Under the pieces are notes generated by a model, which was given only the letters and a program-made list of their open reading frames with translations, was not told where the DNA came from and searched no databases. This document shows, piece after piece, positions 11,417 through 23,215 of a stretch of 64,000 bases of DNA (its first letter is position 1; each line of letters starts with the position of its first letter). The stretch lies in assembly GCF_001949145.1 (NCBI RefSeq), contig NW_019091355.1:680083-744082 (forward strand), read 5' to 3'. This DNA comes from Acanthaster planci. Taxonomy: Eukaryota; Echinodermata; Asteroidea; Valvatida; Acanthasteridae. The position numbers and the translations under genes were made by a program.

Positions 11417-14283
11417 ATGGCCAAGAACTTGACCAGCTTCGGTGGGGGTGTTGGCTTCACTGGACCCCACCGTTCCGTCATCGTCTGCTCGCTGTTCGCC
11501 GTGTTAACTTCGTGTCACGCCTTCGATGCCCTGTTCCTGAACAATCCGGCTGCCGTAGGGACGCTCTACGACCGACGGGAGAAGCGAGACGCCCCAATGC
11601 CTAGGCTCCGAGACTTCGAAGGCGAGTTGGACTTTCTTACCTCCTTCGAACTCCAACACGGCGTGGACTTTGCTGCCAACCACACCACGCCCAAGTACAT
11701 GTTGGACCTGTACAGTTCCATAGAGACAGGGCAAAATCTGGTGCATCCCTCGATGGAAGAGAAACGGGCCATCACTGAGTCAGACACCGTACGAGGTTTC
11801 GCTGCAACTGTCGTTGGTAAGTCTTTGTTTTTCTCCGTAAAATCACATTTTCCTGCAATTCTAGTTTAATATCAAACTTTCCAAGCTCCCACAATTGATG
11901 TGTAGAATGACAAGATGAGCGGTGCTTTTCTCATATCTGATCATCATGGTGTATTTTATGCCAAATTATGAACCACCAGTGTGAAATAATGTCTGGATGA
12001 AGTTACATTCGTGCCAGATAAAATGTTTTAATTTCCTTTGAAACATTCACCAAGCACTGTTTTTCCATCCCTTCGTAACCGAGGAGAAATCCGATGTCAA
12101 CATGTCATATTTCATCGTTTTCCCGTGACTGAACTTCACAACTGACGAGGAAATTTCGTGCATGAATGTCTCTCTTTTGGGAAAAAAAATGTCCTCCTGT
12201 ACATCTGCGAGGAATCGCCTAAATTAATGTTGCAATTGAGTTTTGTATGTCACTTCGTTTTGAATGTCAAAATTCATCAAACTTTGATGTTAACTCTCAA
12301 AGAAAAGAACTTTCAAAATCTTTGCTATATGTAATTTCTCAAAGAAAACGGAATCAACCAGTAATATCACCGCCTGACCATTATGTTTTGACCGGTTTCT
12401 GACAGACATTTTATTTTGGTGGGGAAAAGTACTAGGATAGTTTATCGCTTAACAGAAAAGGTAATTATCCTTAGAACTTAAAAGCGATTGTGTTCTCCAC
12501 TTAAGACCTCCACACTTTGATTCAGCAACCTTGTTAGTAACCAAGCTTTTAATTCGAGTTCAAAAACACTTAAATGAAGAACCTACTTCAAGAAAAACTG
12601 CACACTTCAAGAGCAAACTCGAGCGAACCCTCAGCGTAAGGTGAGGATTCGTACGGAATCCTCTTGACTTAATTTTGTTATTCAAACAGCAATTAAGCCG
12701 TCTGCAAACTAGCTGAAGGCCGCCAAACGAGCTTGCTTATAATCGCCATCTAGCTAATTTGTAGCGGGGCAAACGACCCGGCCACTTAAGCTTATTCCCG
12801 GCCCCGTCTTTTCATACTAGCCTTTCTTTATTGTGCTAAGTGAAGTGGCTCACCACAGGAGCTTATGTTGCTGGGACATAGACCTAATTTCCTGGGTGTC
12901 TAAAAGAGATTAACTTGTAAGCTCTTGTAAGCGAAATTTAGAAAATGTCGGCCAGTGGGAAAGTGCATAATGACTATTAACGCCAGCCTGTTATTTGTTT
13001 GAACCTGTACAAAGCCAACTTCGAGTCCTGAAATTGCCCACTTTTGTTTTTCAGAAACGCTGCAAAATATTATATGGAAAATATGACCACGATAATGCTT
13101 AGTTTTTGAACTTATTTGAATGTGACTTTAGATTTATGAAGACTTGATTCAAAAGGGACTTGAAATCGAACACTTAATCTCAAAGTCAGGATACTTGCCG
13201 ACTAGAAATTGTTTAAGTGAGAAATTTATTCCTGAATAATTATTACTTGTTCTCCTAAATTCAGAATCCAACAGCACATCCAGAGCTGACTTTACCAAGG
13301 TGTGGGTCGCTAAATTCCGGGTCACCTCCATCTCAGAGCTGGTGGAACGAGTCCGTCTGGCCGAGCTTCGAATCCTGCTGAACCGTTCCTGGCGCGAGTT
13401 CACCATTCAAGTCGCTGTCCACCACTGGGCACCCACCCCCTGCCCGCACGACCCCACCCTCTTCGAATGCCTCAAGAAGCAGTTGCTGATCTCTGGCCTG
13501 ATCCCGTCGCACCGCCATGACGACTACGACGGGCGAGAAGTGTTCGATGTCACCGAGGGACTGCGACACTGGTTTACCGAGAGCCCGACCTGGCGAGGCG
13601 AGTACGAACTGGAGATACGCACCGTGCACAGCGTCCAGAACCCCGAGGACTTGGCTGTTGAAGACTCGCATGAGGAGTCTTCTTCGTATTCATCCTTGTC
13701 CTCATCTGTAGAAGAAGAACCAACGCTGGATCAGACTGCTTCCAGTTCCATTGCTCTTGAGGACGTGGTGCTGGTGGTGTTCTCCCGAGCTGTGCAACCC
13801 GTCAGCATCACCCACGACGCAGCCGGCTCTGTCAAAGTCCGCACTCCCCGGTCCCCGAGGTCACCCCGCAAAAAGAAGTACAAGAAGCCCACCTCGAGCG
13901 CCAGAGCAGAGCAGGAACGCCTCATTCAAGAGAAACTCCTCCGTGAACTCTTTGCAAGTAAGCATGAGACAGGACCCTGCCGTCGAGTGCCTATGGACGT
14001 GGATTTCTATAACAGCGACTGGGGACGCTGGATCGTCTACCCGAAGCGCTTCAACGCCTATCGCTGTGCCGGGCGGTGTTCCGGACCTTTGGGTTCCAAA
14101 GACAATCCCAGCAACCACGCCATTATGCAAAACATGGTACGTGCTAGCCGGCCAGACCGGGCGCCAGAGCCTTGCTGTATACCCACCAAGCTGTCTCCGT
14201 TGAGCATGATTTACCTGGAAAACGGGAACATCATTATGAAACACCATGAGGACATGATAGTAGAGGAGTGTGGTTGCAGATGA
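11417..14283 (+). CDS. nodal: Nodal, TGF-beta superfamily ligand, 2 exons
   Basis: Exon 1 is 11417-11816 (donor GTAAGT) and exon 2 is 13265-14283 (acceptor CAG), joining in phase to 472 aa. The start ATG has A at -3 and G at +4. A hydrophobic signal segment (VIVCSLFAVLTSCHA) ends near residue 35. The prodomain has NHT and NRS glycosylation sites and an acidic, Ser-rich stretch around residues 263-295. A basic run RTPRSPRSPRKKKYKK (326-341) is the likely proprotein-convertase site. The cystine-knot domain, residues 372-472, has all seven cysteines (372, 401, 405, 437, 438, 469, 471) and ends CGCR. Segments such as WIVYPKRFNAYRC and LSPLSMIYLENGNI point to Nodal rather than BMP2/4. Known role: signalling through Activin-type receptors and Smad2/3 in axis formation, with feedback on its own transcription. 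Confidence 0.93.
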
Positions 14284-14517
14284 ACTCGGACTTTAGAAGA
14301 TCTTTTTGAACTTTTAGATGTTCTTTCATCTGATAGTGAGAAAAATGCGTTGCTAATGATCTGAGACTTTACCTGATCTTGTCAATCTTTAATCGACGAA
14401 TGATTTTAAGCTATTAAAAGAACTTAAAACCAAAACTCTTCTTCACAAAAGCTTACCTCATAAAATGCTTTTATCTTTTTAAGTAACATTTGCATGAATT
14501 TAAATTGACTATGTTGT

Positions 14518-14523
14518 AATAAA
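14518..14523 (+). terminator. candidate nodal polyadenylation signal
   Basis: AATAAA 235 bases after the nodal stop codon, followed by a T-rich stretch. The spacing is normal for a short 3' UTR. Confidence 0.55.
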
Positions 14524-15419
14524 CATCATTTGTGTCTATTTACATTTACACGAAAAATATCCAACCTTTTTAAAGAATTTCCTTTCAGAAAGGTAAACCT
14601 ACTCACTCCAAGAAACAGACGAGAGAAATCTAACAACTTCACATTTCAAATTCTTGACTTTGGTGACCACTGTAATATTCTTTATCAAATCAAAACATGA
14701 CGTGGGGTTTAAATCTCTAATTGATTCGTTCAAATTATTAAAAAAAGTGAATATAACCTGTGGACACAATTTACCAATCTTTTAAAACTTCTTTGGAAAA
14801 ATTCAGTGATAGGCTAATTAAATTCCAGTAAGCACAAATACCTGTATTGGGAATTTTGATTATGAGTATCACATTATTTGAAATCAATAAAACGTAATGA
14901 TGGCATTTTGATGATAAAATCAACAACAATAAGATAAATTCAATTCTCTGAAATGAAAATTGAAACACAAATTATAAATATGAAAAACGAATGCTATGCA
15001 TTTTAAAAGTCATTTTTTAATTATATTAAAAAATAAACCTCGTATGTTTTCGCAGAAATGCCTTCCAAATTAATTGAATTTTGATCAGTTTCTTACTTTT
15101 ACCAATCAAAAACTTAAACATTTTGTACAAATTGTAAAATACAGAAAAGAAATTATGTACGATTTAATGACAGTGATTTAATCCTTGTAAAGATTGAACT
15201 CATCACTGTAAATAAATAATCAAAATTTGAAAGTTGAACGTAAGAACGTTCAGTTGTCATGCTTTAGTTGTTTTTACATCGCAACTCCAAATTATGCCTT
15301 GAGAGTGTTGGTGAGATTGTAAAGACAAGGAAACTTGTTATCGAAAAAAAATGTATCCAGTATCAAACCAGGTATCAGCAATCACTAGTGCCTTTGATAA
15401 ATGGGTTTCTTTACGTGGG

Positions 15420-15541
15420 CTCGAGGACATCTCTTGGCTACTGCTGGAAATTGCGGTCCTATGGTGGTGGCTGCGGCAGTTCCCATTATGGCGTGTGTAA
15501 ATTCGGCCGTGCGTAGCCATGTGATTTGGACACGGCCATAG
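15420..15541 (-). repeat. GGCCGTGTCC dispersed repeat copy
   Basis: On the minus strand GGCCGTGTCCAAATCACATG is followed by GCTACG (15513-15538). Similar starts occur at 37636, 39011 and 63854. It is probably a degenerate MITE end; borders are approximate. Confidence 0.4.
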
Positions 15542-18199
15542 ATTCATGGAAAGTTATCAAAATGGCTTCCATGTGAATTAGTTCTGTGAATCCTGACAGA
15601 GGGCGACATTTTCTATAGTTGGTAAGCATGTTGGCAAGTGGTTGTGTCGCCTCATTACTGAGTCAGTTCTGACAACAGAGGGCGAAATTTACACTTGCAA
15701 CATTTTTTGTCGCTTGAAAACTTTGAGACCGAAAGTACTTATCGGGAATGACAATTAAAAAAATTCTGAGTTTAAGCGTGCCTAGCTCTTCACAGAGTCA
15801 GTAGTTTTATAAAATAAATGCTACTCAATATGACCAAAATGACTGAAAGATTACAAGGACTTTAATGTGAAAGAATAAGCAATAGTCCAGCTAAATAATT
15901 TTACAACTAAAGACTAAATCTGTTCACAGAATTTGTTGGATGCATGTTTCCCTGAGGTTCGCGTTGCTATGGCTCTAACATTAATACGGGCTGGTACGAT
16001 TCCCTAATTTCTTTTACGCCAACAATTTGTGATTGAATCGTACAGATGCAGTCAAGGTAAAAATTAAAAAATCGTTCCCATGGTATTAGTCGACTGTTCT
16101 TGAGGGGCAGAGCCGCAAGCTTAGCCGCGAAATTCAGTCAGCCGCGCCGTGTGTCTCTCCGATCGAGTCGTGCTATCAATTTTCCCAATCGGCCGTGGGT
16201 CTCGCCGTGGCGAGTTAGCCTTCCAATTATCCATCTGGAGGGGGATCTCCACTCAAGGACATCACAGTTTCATCAAATACAGACACATATCAGGGAACAA
16301 AAATTGTTCTTAGAGGTTAAATCTAAAGGTCATGACCTTTATCAAACTGAATATACATCCATTCTGTCTTCATAAATCGAAAGTTACAGAGATGTAAAAA
16401 TGGATACGGTAAAACTAAATCAAATTTGAGTGAAATCAAATGAGAGGATGCTAATGGACTGGGATTTGATGAGCACAGCATGCTACGAGCTAGGATGACG
16501 ATGAAGTAACCTGCAGATTAAAATAAATGACTGATTTTTAAAGCTAGACTCATGGCATCTGTGGGGCTGCCATTAACAAATGACATGATCCGTTTCATTG
16601 GTTGCCCAGAAGGGTTGAAAAAGGGGCGGGGCATGCCATGATAGGAGGGGGAACACAATCACGCATTTAATTTTAAAAATGAGACATCTTTTTTCATGAT
16701 ACAATGTTAAATTTGAGAAGAACAAGTAAGTTTGAAAGTATTCAAAGAGGAGTGAACTTGCAACTCTGTTATCAACACTCCCTCATTTTGCAGACCGTCT
16801 CCTCATACTTTCTTTTTAAGATTACTTTGAAAAGTACTCTTATTTTGTCAAAACCAAACATTTATGGATAAATTATCCTCATAGAAAGATCAAAATTTGG
16901 TCTCTGGGATTGAGGTTGTTTGGAGCATTCAGTAACCTCCTGAAGAGTGTCAAGGGTCATTTTATATCCTGCTTTTCAGCGTTTGAGGGTGGAATTAAAA
17001 CAAAAGGTTAACTTAAATATATGGCAGGTAGCGTAGCGTTTCTTTTGTCTATCAAAAATGCGAGCGCTGCAAAGAGGAAAAAGGTCATAAAGCGACTGAC
17101 ATCAATATAACATCCGCGCAAGATTAAGCGGAGAAAAGATTATCGACTAATATGGAGGAGGAAAAGATGTCCATCAGAAAAGTATGCCGGGAAAAATGTA
17201 CATAAGGCATATTAATGTCATTCTCCCTAAAATGACATCAAAGCAATAGCGCCCTCATTTGTAAGGGAAGCTACAGAAAATATTCAAAAGTTTCGTTGGA
17301 ATAGCTGAAATTTACATCAGCATGCAATAAGAAGGTAAATATGTATTACGAACAAAATTATGCAGGACAAACAAAATTGGTCTGGCTGAATTAATGGCGG
17401 ATCAGACACCCACAATGGCATTACGGGACTCCACACTTGCATCTTTGAGTAACACTGGTTTGAGCTGTAAAAGTCGTATTTACTAAAAAAATATCGACCT
17501 GCCAGTTGCTTCTAACTACAGTCTAGATTCAGTTTGAGCAATAAATTATTGATGATTGCTTTTGCTGCACGCTTCAATGTCACGCGGAATGTCTAAAATC
17601 AGGCGTGTCTGATTAATTCCAATGCTCGTGCGGCTTTTAAAAATGTCAAATACATCAAATAATTCATCTTAATTTCCTAGGTGCACTCGCACGAACGCTG
17701 CGTTTATGTAGCGTGTGTTATTGGTAATCATTAACTTTATCTTATTTACTTGTGTTTCGTATGCACGGGGCAAATGCACTTTTTGAAGGGATTCGTCACT
17801 TAAAAACAGAAAGGATTGGTGAGTGAAGATTTTTTTCTGGTATAATAGTGGATGATCGAGGACATTCCAAAGCTAATTACGACTTTGGTAACTTGATTTT
17901 TGTAATGATTTTCAACTTCTCAACAACTGAGGGCACTCCAAGAATACATTCCCTTGATAAAACAAATTTAACCTCCTAGTAATTAGCAATCACGATAGTG
18001 TCAAGACCTTATCATTGGAAAAACATAAGCTGGCTACTGAAAACATCACAGAAACAAATCACATTTCCACGAAAACCAAACTGAACTTGGCAAGATGTCC
18101 GTGCCAACTGCCAGAATTATTATGTAAACGTACAAGCCCACGATTCGATCTTACATCAACACCATGGGAACCTTCAGATTAGTAATTAAAAAAACCAAA

Positions 18200-18285
18200 C
18201 AAGGTGACGTGCCGTTAGACGGGTCCATCGTGGAGAAGACACTTGGATTGGTGAATGGAATGTCGTAGGTTCACATCCTGTCCAA
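18200..18285 (+). repeat. possible tRNA-like SINE fragment
   Basis: A weak B-box-like AGGTTCACATCCTG near 18269 is preceded by a plausible tRNA-like stretch (GTTAGACGGGTCCATCGTGG). Only the B-box region is persuasive. Confidence 0.3.
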
Positions 18286-21200
18286 GGTGCACTCTAGGGG
18301 TGGGGGGGAGGGCTTGATCTCCCCCGGGGGATTAAATCCCTATCCCCTATTGCGGTACGACAGGGTGTCTTGACCACCATGAGCAACATGTATTTGGGGG
18401 TGATATTCCGGTTCAAGTTCCCCGACATATCTAAGTTCACCACTGTGCTACGTGTGAATACTTGCCTTAACGCTTTGTGATACAGAACTGATGAAAGGGG
18501 GAATTAGCCGTCATCAAACAATTTTTCTCAGCTCAGATAGTGGAAAGAAAGTTTGATTTGTATTTAGTTCTCCCGACTGAAAACGAAATACTCAGGTGCT
18601 GCAACACGAACCTGAAAACGAGACGGTACAAAAAAGAACCTCCACCTCTTGACTACACACTTTGATTATCGGCTGCTCGCACGGTATTTACTTTGATCTT
18701 CTGTTCCCTCTGCAATTGTGAAATGAAAACACTCCTCCATGACAGACGGTGTTACTTAACTCATGAAGCAGCCAGGCTTGAACGATCCAAAGACCCTGAC
18801 ACCTCAGAACAGTGAAGTGCAATGCAGTCGTTCGTCCCATGAACGCTGGCAACGATACACGCAGAGAAACTCAACAGCTGTGGTATTTACCTTACTAATT
18901 GGATGGGGTCCGAATTCACACCTGTTCATTTCCCCCATATCGCCGCACTGGTGCATTGTTTTCGCCGACGTTAGTGACATCACGTTATTATGTCGTTTCA
19001 ACCTTTCAACTCAAATTTCTCCAAATTCTGATGAGCCGTTTGCGATGTGGTTTTGAAAGTCAGTCTATTTCACTTGCTTTGCGCCAATATATAGGCCCAC
19101 GAAGCTTGCACTTAAAAAAACATTTGGGTGGCAGTGTATATTAAATATTGTACACAGAACAACGGAGAAAGTAATTATGAGCCATTCATCTTTCTTTTTA
19201 TTGATTAAATGTCGTACATGCATGATTCCAGCAATTATACATTATGTAAACAATAGGAATACATGTAGGCCTGTGTCCATTGTCGAAAATCAGGCCAAAT
19301 TTCCACCTTTCTGAATGCCAACAAAATGACTCGTACAAATTTTCATGACTTATTCTTTGTTTTGGATGGAGTAGACCATGCTACCACTGATTTTAGGGAC
19401 GGTCCAGGCAACTTTAGAGAAGCAGCCCGGAGAAATATTTCAACCTGTGGTCACGGACCTGCTGATCAATCGTCGTTGGTTTCCATAACCCTCCAGCGTG
19501 CTCTGCTTCCCTAATAGTCATTTATTTCTAGCCGTACTGACCTGGTGTCTACGATAGCTGTGATGAAGGAGACACCACGCGTCGCGTGCCGGGTTTACGT
19601 GCGCGGTACCGAATCTGTGCACGTAATACGCTCGGAGATAAAGCTTTTTCCTATGGGGGCCCACTGGCCCATCCTTCATAAGGTGTCTCTTTCGTAGTGG
19701 TACTTCACTGGACTTTTTTTTGTCAAGGGATAGTCTGTACCCGTACGATCATTTATTTCTAGGAAATTTCAAACAAGGCCCATCCGGCGGCTGCAGCAGC
19801 AAAAACAGTCTTACGGCAAAGCTAGGGAATGGATTTCTGGACTTCAAGTCGGAAGAGCTTTCACGAAGTTTTATTTTTCAGTATTTGGAGTTACAACTTC
19901 AACAACAATCTTATCAGGGGCGACGAAAGCTAGAACTAGCGGGCCACATTTTTAGATCGGTAAGTACTTTATTTATTCAATTCACTACCGGTTTTATGTT
20001 TCTGTTAGTTATTTTCTGTATTCCAATTCAGTCAAATTTTTTACTATGGGTGGGTATGTGATGTCGAACTGTAAATTCCCTTTTTTGCTTTTAAAACTGA
20101 CAAGGACGAAGCATGTTTGGAAACAAAATATTTGATTAACTGATTTTGTTTTTTCTAAATTTAGAATTCAGTTCATGCCTTAGAATCTTCGCTATTTTGA
20201 ATTTATTTTCGGGCAAACAAGCCTAACTTTTTTAAAGGATGGTTTTCCTGGGGACACGTTGGAGTGATTTAAAAAAAAGAGCATCAACTAATTTTTATTC
20301 AACTGGAAGTTAACTTGGACGTTTCAATAAGCGTCGTCTGAGAAAATATAAAATACATTCTATAAGATTCCAAGCACCCTTCCATGTTTCTTGGACTGTG
20401 GAGGGCATACGACGTATTTGCTTGAAATTCTGCACTAATAACAAAACATCACAAAGTGACAAACAGGTGCACATTTCGGATACGATAGCAAGTCAAACTG
20501 TTTATTGGTCTGTAATTAGATTACCACAAACTGGGCGGCTGCGTCGGATGTTATCGGGCAAAACAGACGGTGTACCGAGCTACAGAAAGGCAGTTGCGCA
20601 CGTCTCAAAAGGGGTGTGGTGGTATGTCACGTCATATCTTCTTTAAAATGGATAATATGGCCGTACGCACTAAATTGGATAATCTTTTAATCCTCCTGGC
20701 AGGGGCAGGAAATTTCCTTAAGTTGACTCCGAAATAATTGATACTTAACTACGAGCGCCGATTACCAAAGCGCGTATTGTGTTAATGAAGCAATGAAATT
20801 AAAATTGGGTTTCAAAAAGGTAAGCCCTGATAAAATAACCTCTATACTGGTCTGCATTCATGCTTAAAACTTAATTGCAGCTTATAAGCTGATGATGCTA
20901 ATAAGAGATATTTTTTGGAATACCCACAGTCTTTTTCTCTTTTAATTTATCATCAATATTTGATGCATTAATTTGACCAGTTCATTATTAGCATAAAAAT
21001 TGCTACAGTTTTTTTTACCAGATTTTAAGTTTCCAAAATTTAGGAAGTGCTCAGTAGGGAAAGAATAATGGCCAATTACAAAGTGGGCAGGGGAAATGCT
21101 CTGGCTTGGCCCATCTAGCGGTACTATTGGACGATTGTTTCTGCAGTTCAATTAATTAGATTAAAGAAAGATTTATTTTCCACTGGCAATGAAAACAATG

Positions 21201-23081
21201 ATTCTACAAGGCGGTAATTAAAACTTGGAAGGAAGAGGATATGAAAAAGGGGGAACATTTTCGGTTTTAAGTGGTAGAAACTGCTGTATGATATTCCAGG
21301 GATGCAGGAATCTATACTTATGAAACCAGTCCACTTATTTATGGGCCTGTTAACGGGATTTGACAAACCTGATTGAAATGCGACTGCTTACACGAGGCTT
21401 TTCAGTGTATAAAAAATAAGGGAATATAATAGAAAAAAGCTATACTTTTATAAAAAAAAAATAAGTAAGATACACCTACACAATTAAATTTATTGCAACA
21501 AGTTCAATTATTTTTAGTATCAGTTTTGTTTTTCACTGAAGTCGAGAGCACTCTGACAACTTGTGGCAAAAACTGACAAACCTACTCGGGTGAGACTCGA
21601 AAATACGACTCTCACTTGACAAGTGCTTGTACAAGCACAGACGCCCACGTTATCAGCGAGCTTACCAGTAACATATATGTCACATAGGCGCACATAATCT
21701 ACGTACCTGAAGCCTTCAAATTATATTTCAAAGGGAGGTACGTTTGCCAAAACAAATTGTGTAACGGTGCTGGGATAGCAGTTGTTATTTTGCTAGCAGT
21801 TGCCACCTGACTTGTGTATAACCAACGAACGTGTCCCTTTAAACAAGTGCTAGCTTTAGTTAGCGCACAATTTGGTATTTCACGAGTAGGCGCCATCGTC
21901 GCTGTATCAAATCAGCCAGAACTCGATCATACATGATCGCTCGGGTGTTGCTGGGATTATCGTTCCAAGCTGTTCTAGCTGATAATGTCTCGCACGCACA
22001 CCATCATCACTAAACTTAGCAGATATCCCCTGGGAAAAGTACTTATGAATAAAGAAAATAGGAGAATGTATTTATCTCAACATTCGCTCAGTGCATCGAG
22101 TGAATGTTATCATATAAGAGATCTTTATTTAATATGGCCAAACGAAAGATTCGGTTTCCAGTTGGGATCATGCATATAACATGTTCCCACAGACCCTCTC
22201 TGCGTTATCACGGCTATACAGGCTTGTCTTTGAGCATAATCCAACCCGATATCTATTCTAATGACACAACTCTTTGATGTCGCCCGTTTATGACAATTCC
22301 ACTTTACGAACACGACCCTTCGAGCGACTGGTCCTCTGATTCCTTGAAATTTCTTCTTCTTCACATATTAATAGGACTGCAAATATTTTCGGAGCTGTAA
22401 GACATTTTTGACAAGCAAACTGCAATAAATGAATGAATAATTCATTCATTATTTTGTAATCTGGGAAAAGGAGTCAAACATTAAAGAAACATCAAATCCA
22501 AATACAAAAGGAGAGCCACTGAATCAAAGAATTTTTGGACCAAATTCAGAATGTTAGCATTGGAATCAGTTTGCTCAATATTAAGTATCTTAATTGGTAA
22601 TAAAGTCGCTTTGATGTGTATAGTTAGAGTACAAGTTTATGTAAGCAATGAATGATAAAAACTCGATAAAGTCACGGTTGAAAACAAATACAAAACACGC
22701 TGCCTTAAATAATAGTCATCACATTTGTTTCCTTCGAAAGCCAAAAAGCAACCCCTAAGAAGACGTATAAATCATGACTTCTAAGTTCTAGGGCAGCTCA
22801 ATGATTTATTCATCCGTCCCAGACGTGATTACGTGTGAAATGAAAAGCTAATATTTAGCTAAACTCGGAGGGACCGTTGCTCGCCAGCAGAGTAGCTAGC
22901 AATGCGTGGCGTGTTAGGCCTGTTTTGATAGCACTAATCACTCTGGTCTCCACCGAGAGAGTCATTCATGTCGTACTTCTGGTTCCTGTTGATCTGCCCT
23001 TTTTGGAGTAGGATTATTCAGATGTGACTTGGGAATCGTGGATTTGTAAGGGGGGCATCTCAACTAGAGTTGTTTTCTGCT

Positions 23082-23215
23082 GGGTGCGGAATTGAATCCT
23101 CCGATCACCAAAGTGTGAATGTTCCCACCAGTGCCTGTCAGGGCGGTTTCAGTTTCCGCCCGGAAAATCCCCCCGGTTTCTCTCAAAATCACATTTCCTT
23201 CCTAGTTATCTCTCA
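23082..23215 (+). repeat. degenerate SINE related to the 6381 copy
   Basis: GGAATTGAATCC resembles a decayed B-box. It is followed by CAGTGCCTGTC, CCCGGAAAATCC and CGGTTTCTCTC, which line up in order with the body of the SINE at 6381-6616. No intact A-box is present. Confidence 0.45.

Larger units (their letters stand above)
14284..16000. other. nodal 3' flank, no gene seen
   Basis: AT-rich sequence starting with the probable nodal 3' UTR, which is likely to end shortly after the AATAAA at 14518. Further on there is a dispersed-repeat fragment around 15420-15541 and two similar GAGGGCGA words near 15601 and 15680. No exon is recognisable. Confidence 0.6.

Noticed and set aside
19555-19692. 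Possible inverted repeat GATGAAGGAGACACC / GGTGTCTC
   Set aside because: Only a short, interrupted match; not distinguishable from chance.
22427-22449. AATGAATGAAT palindrome
   Set aside because: Simple AATG repeat meeting its inverse; low complexity and no flanking duplication.
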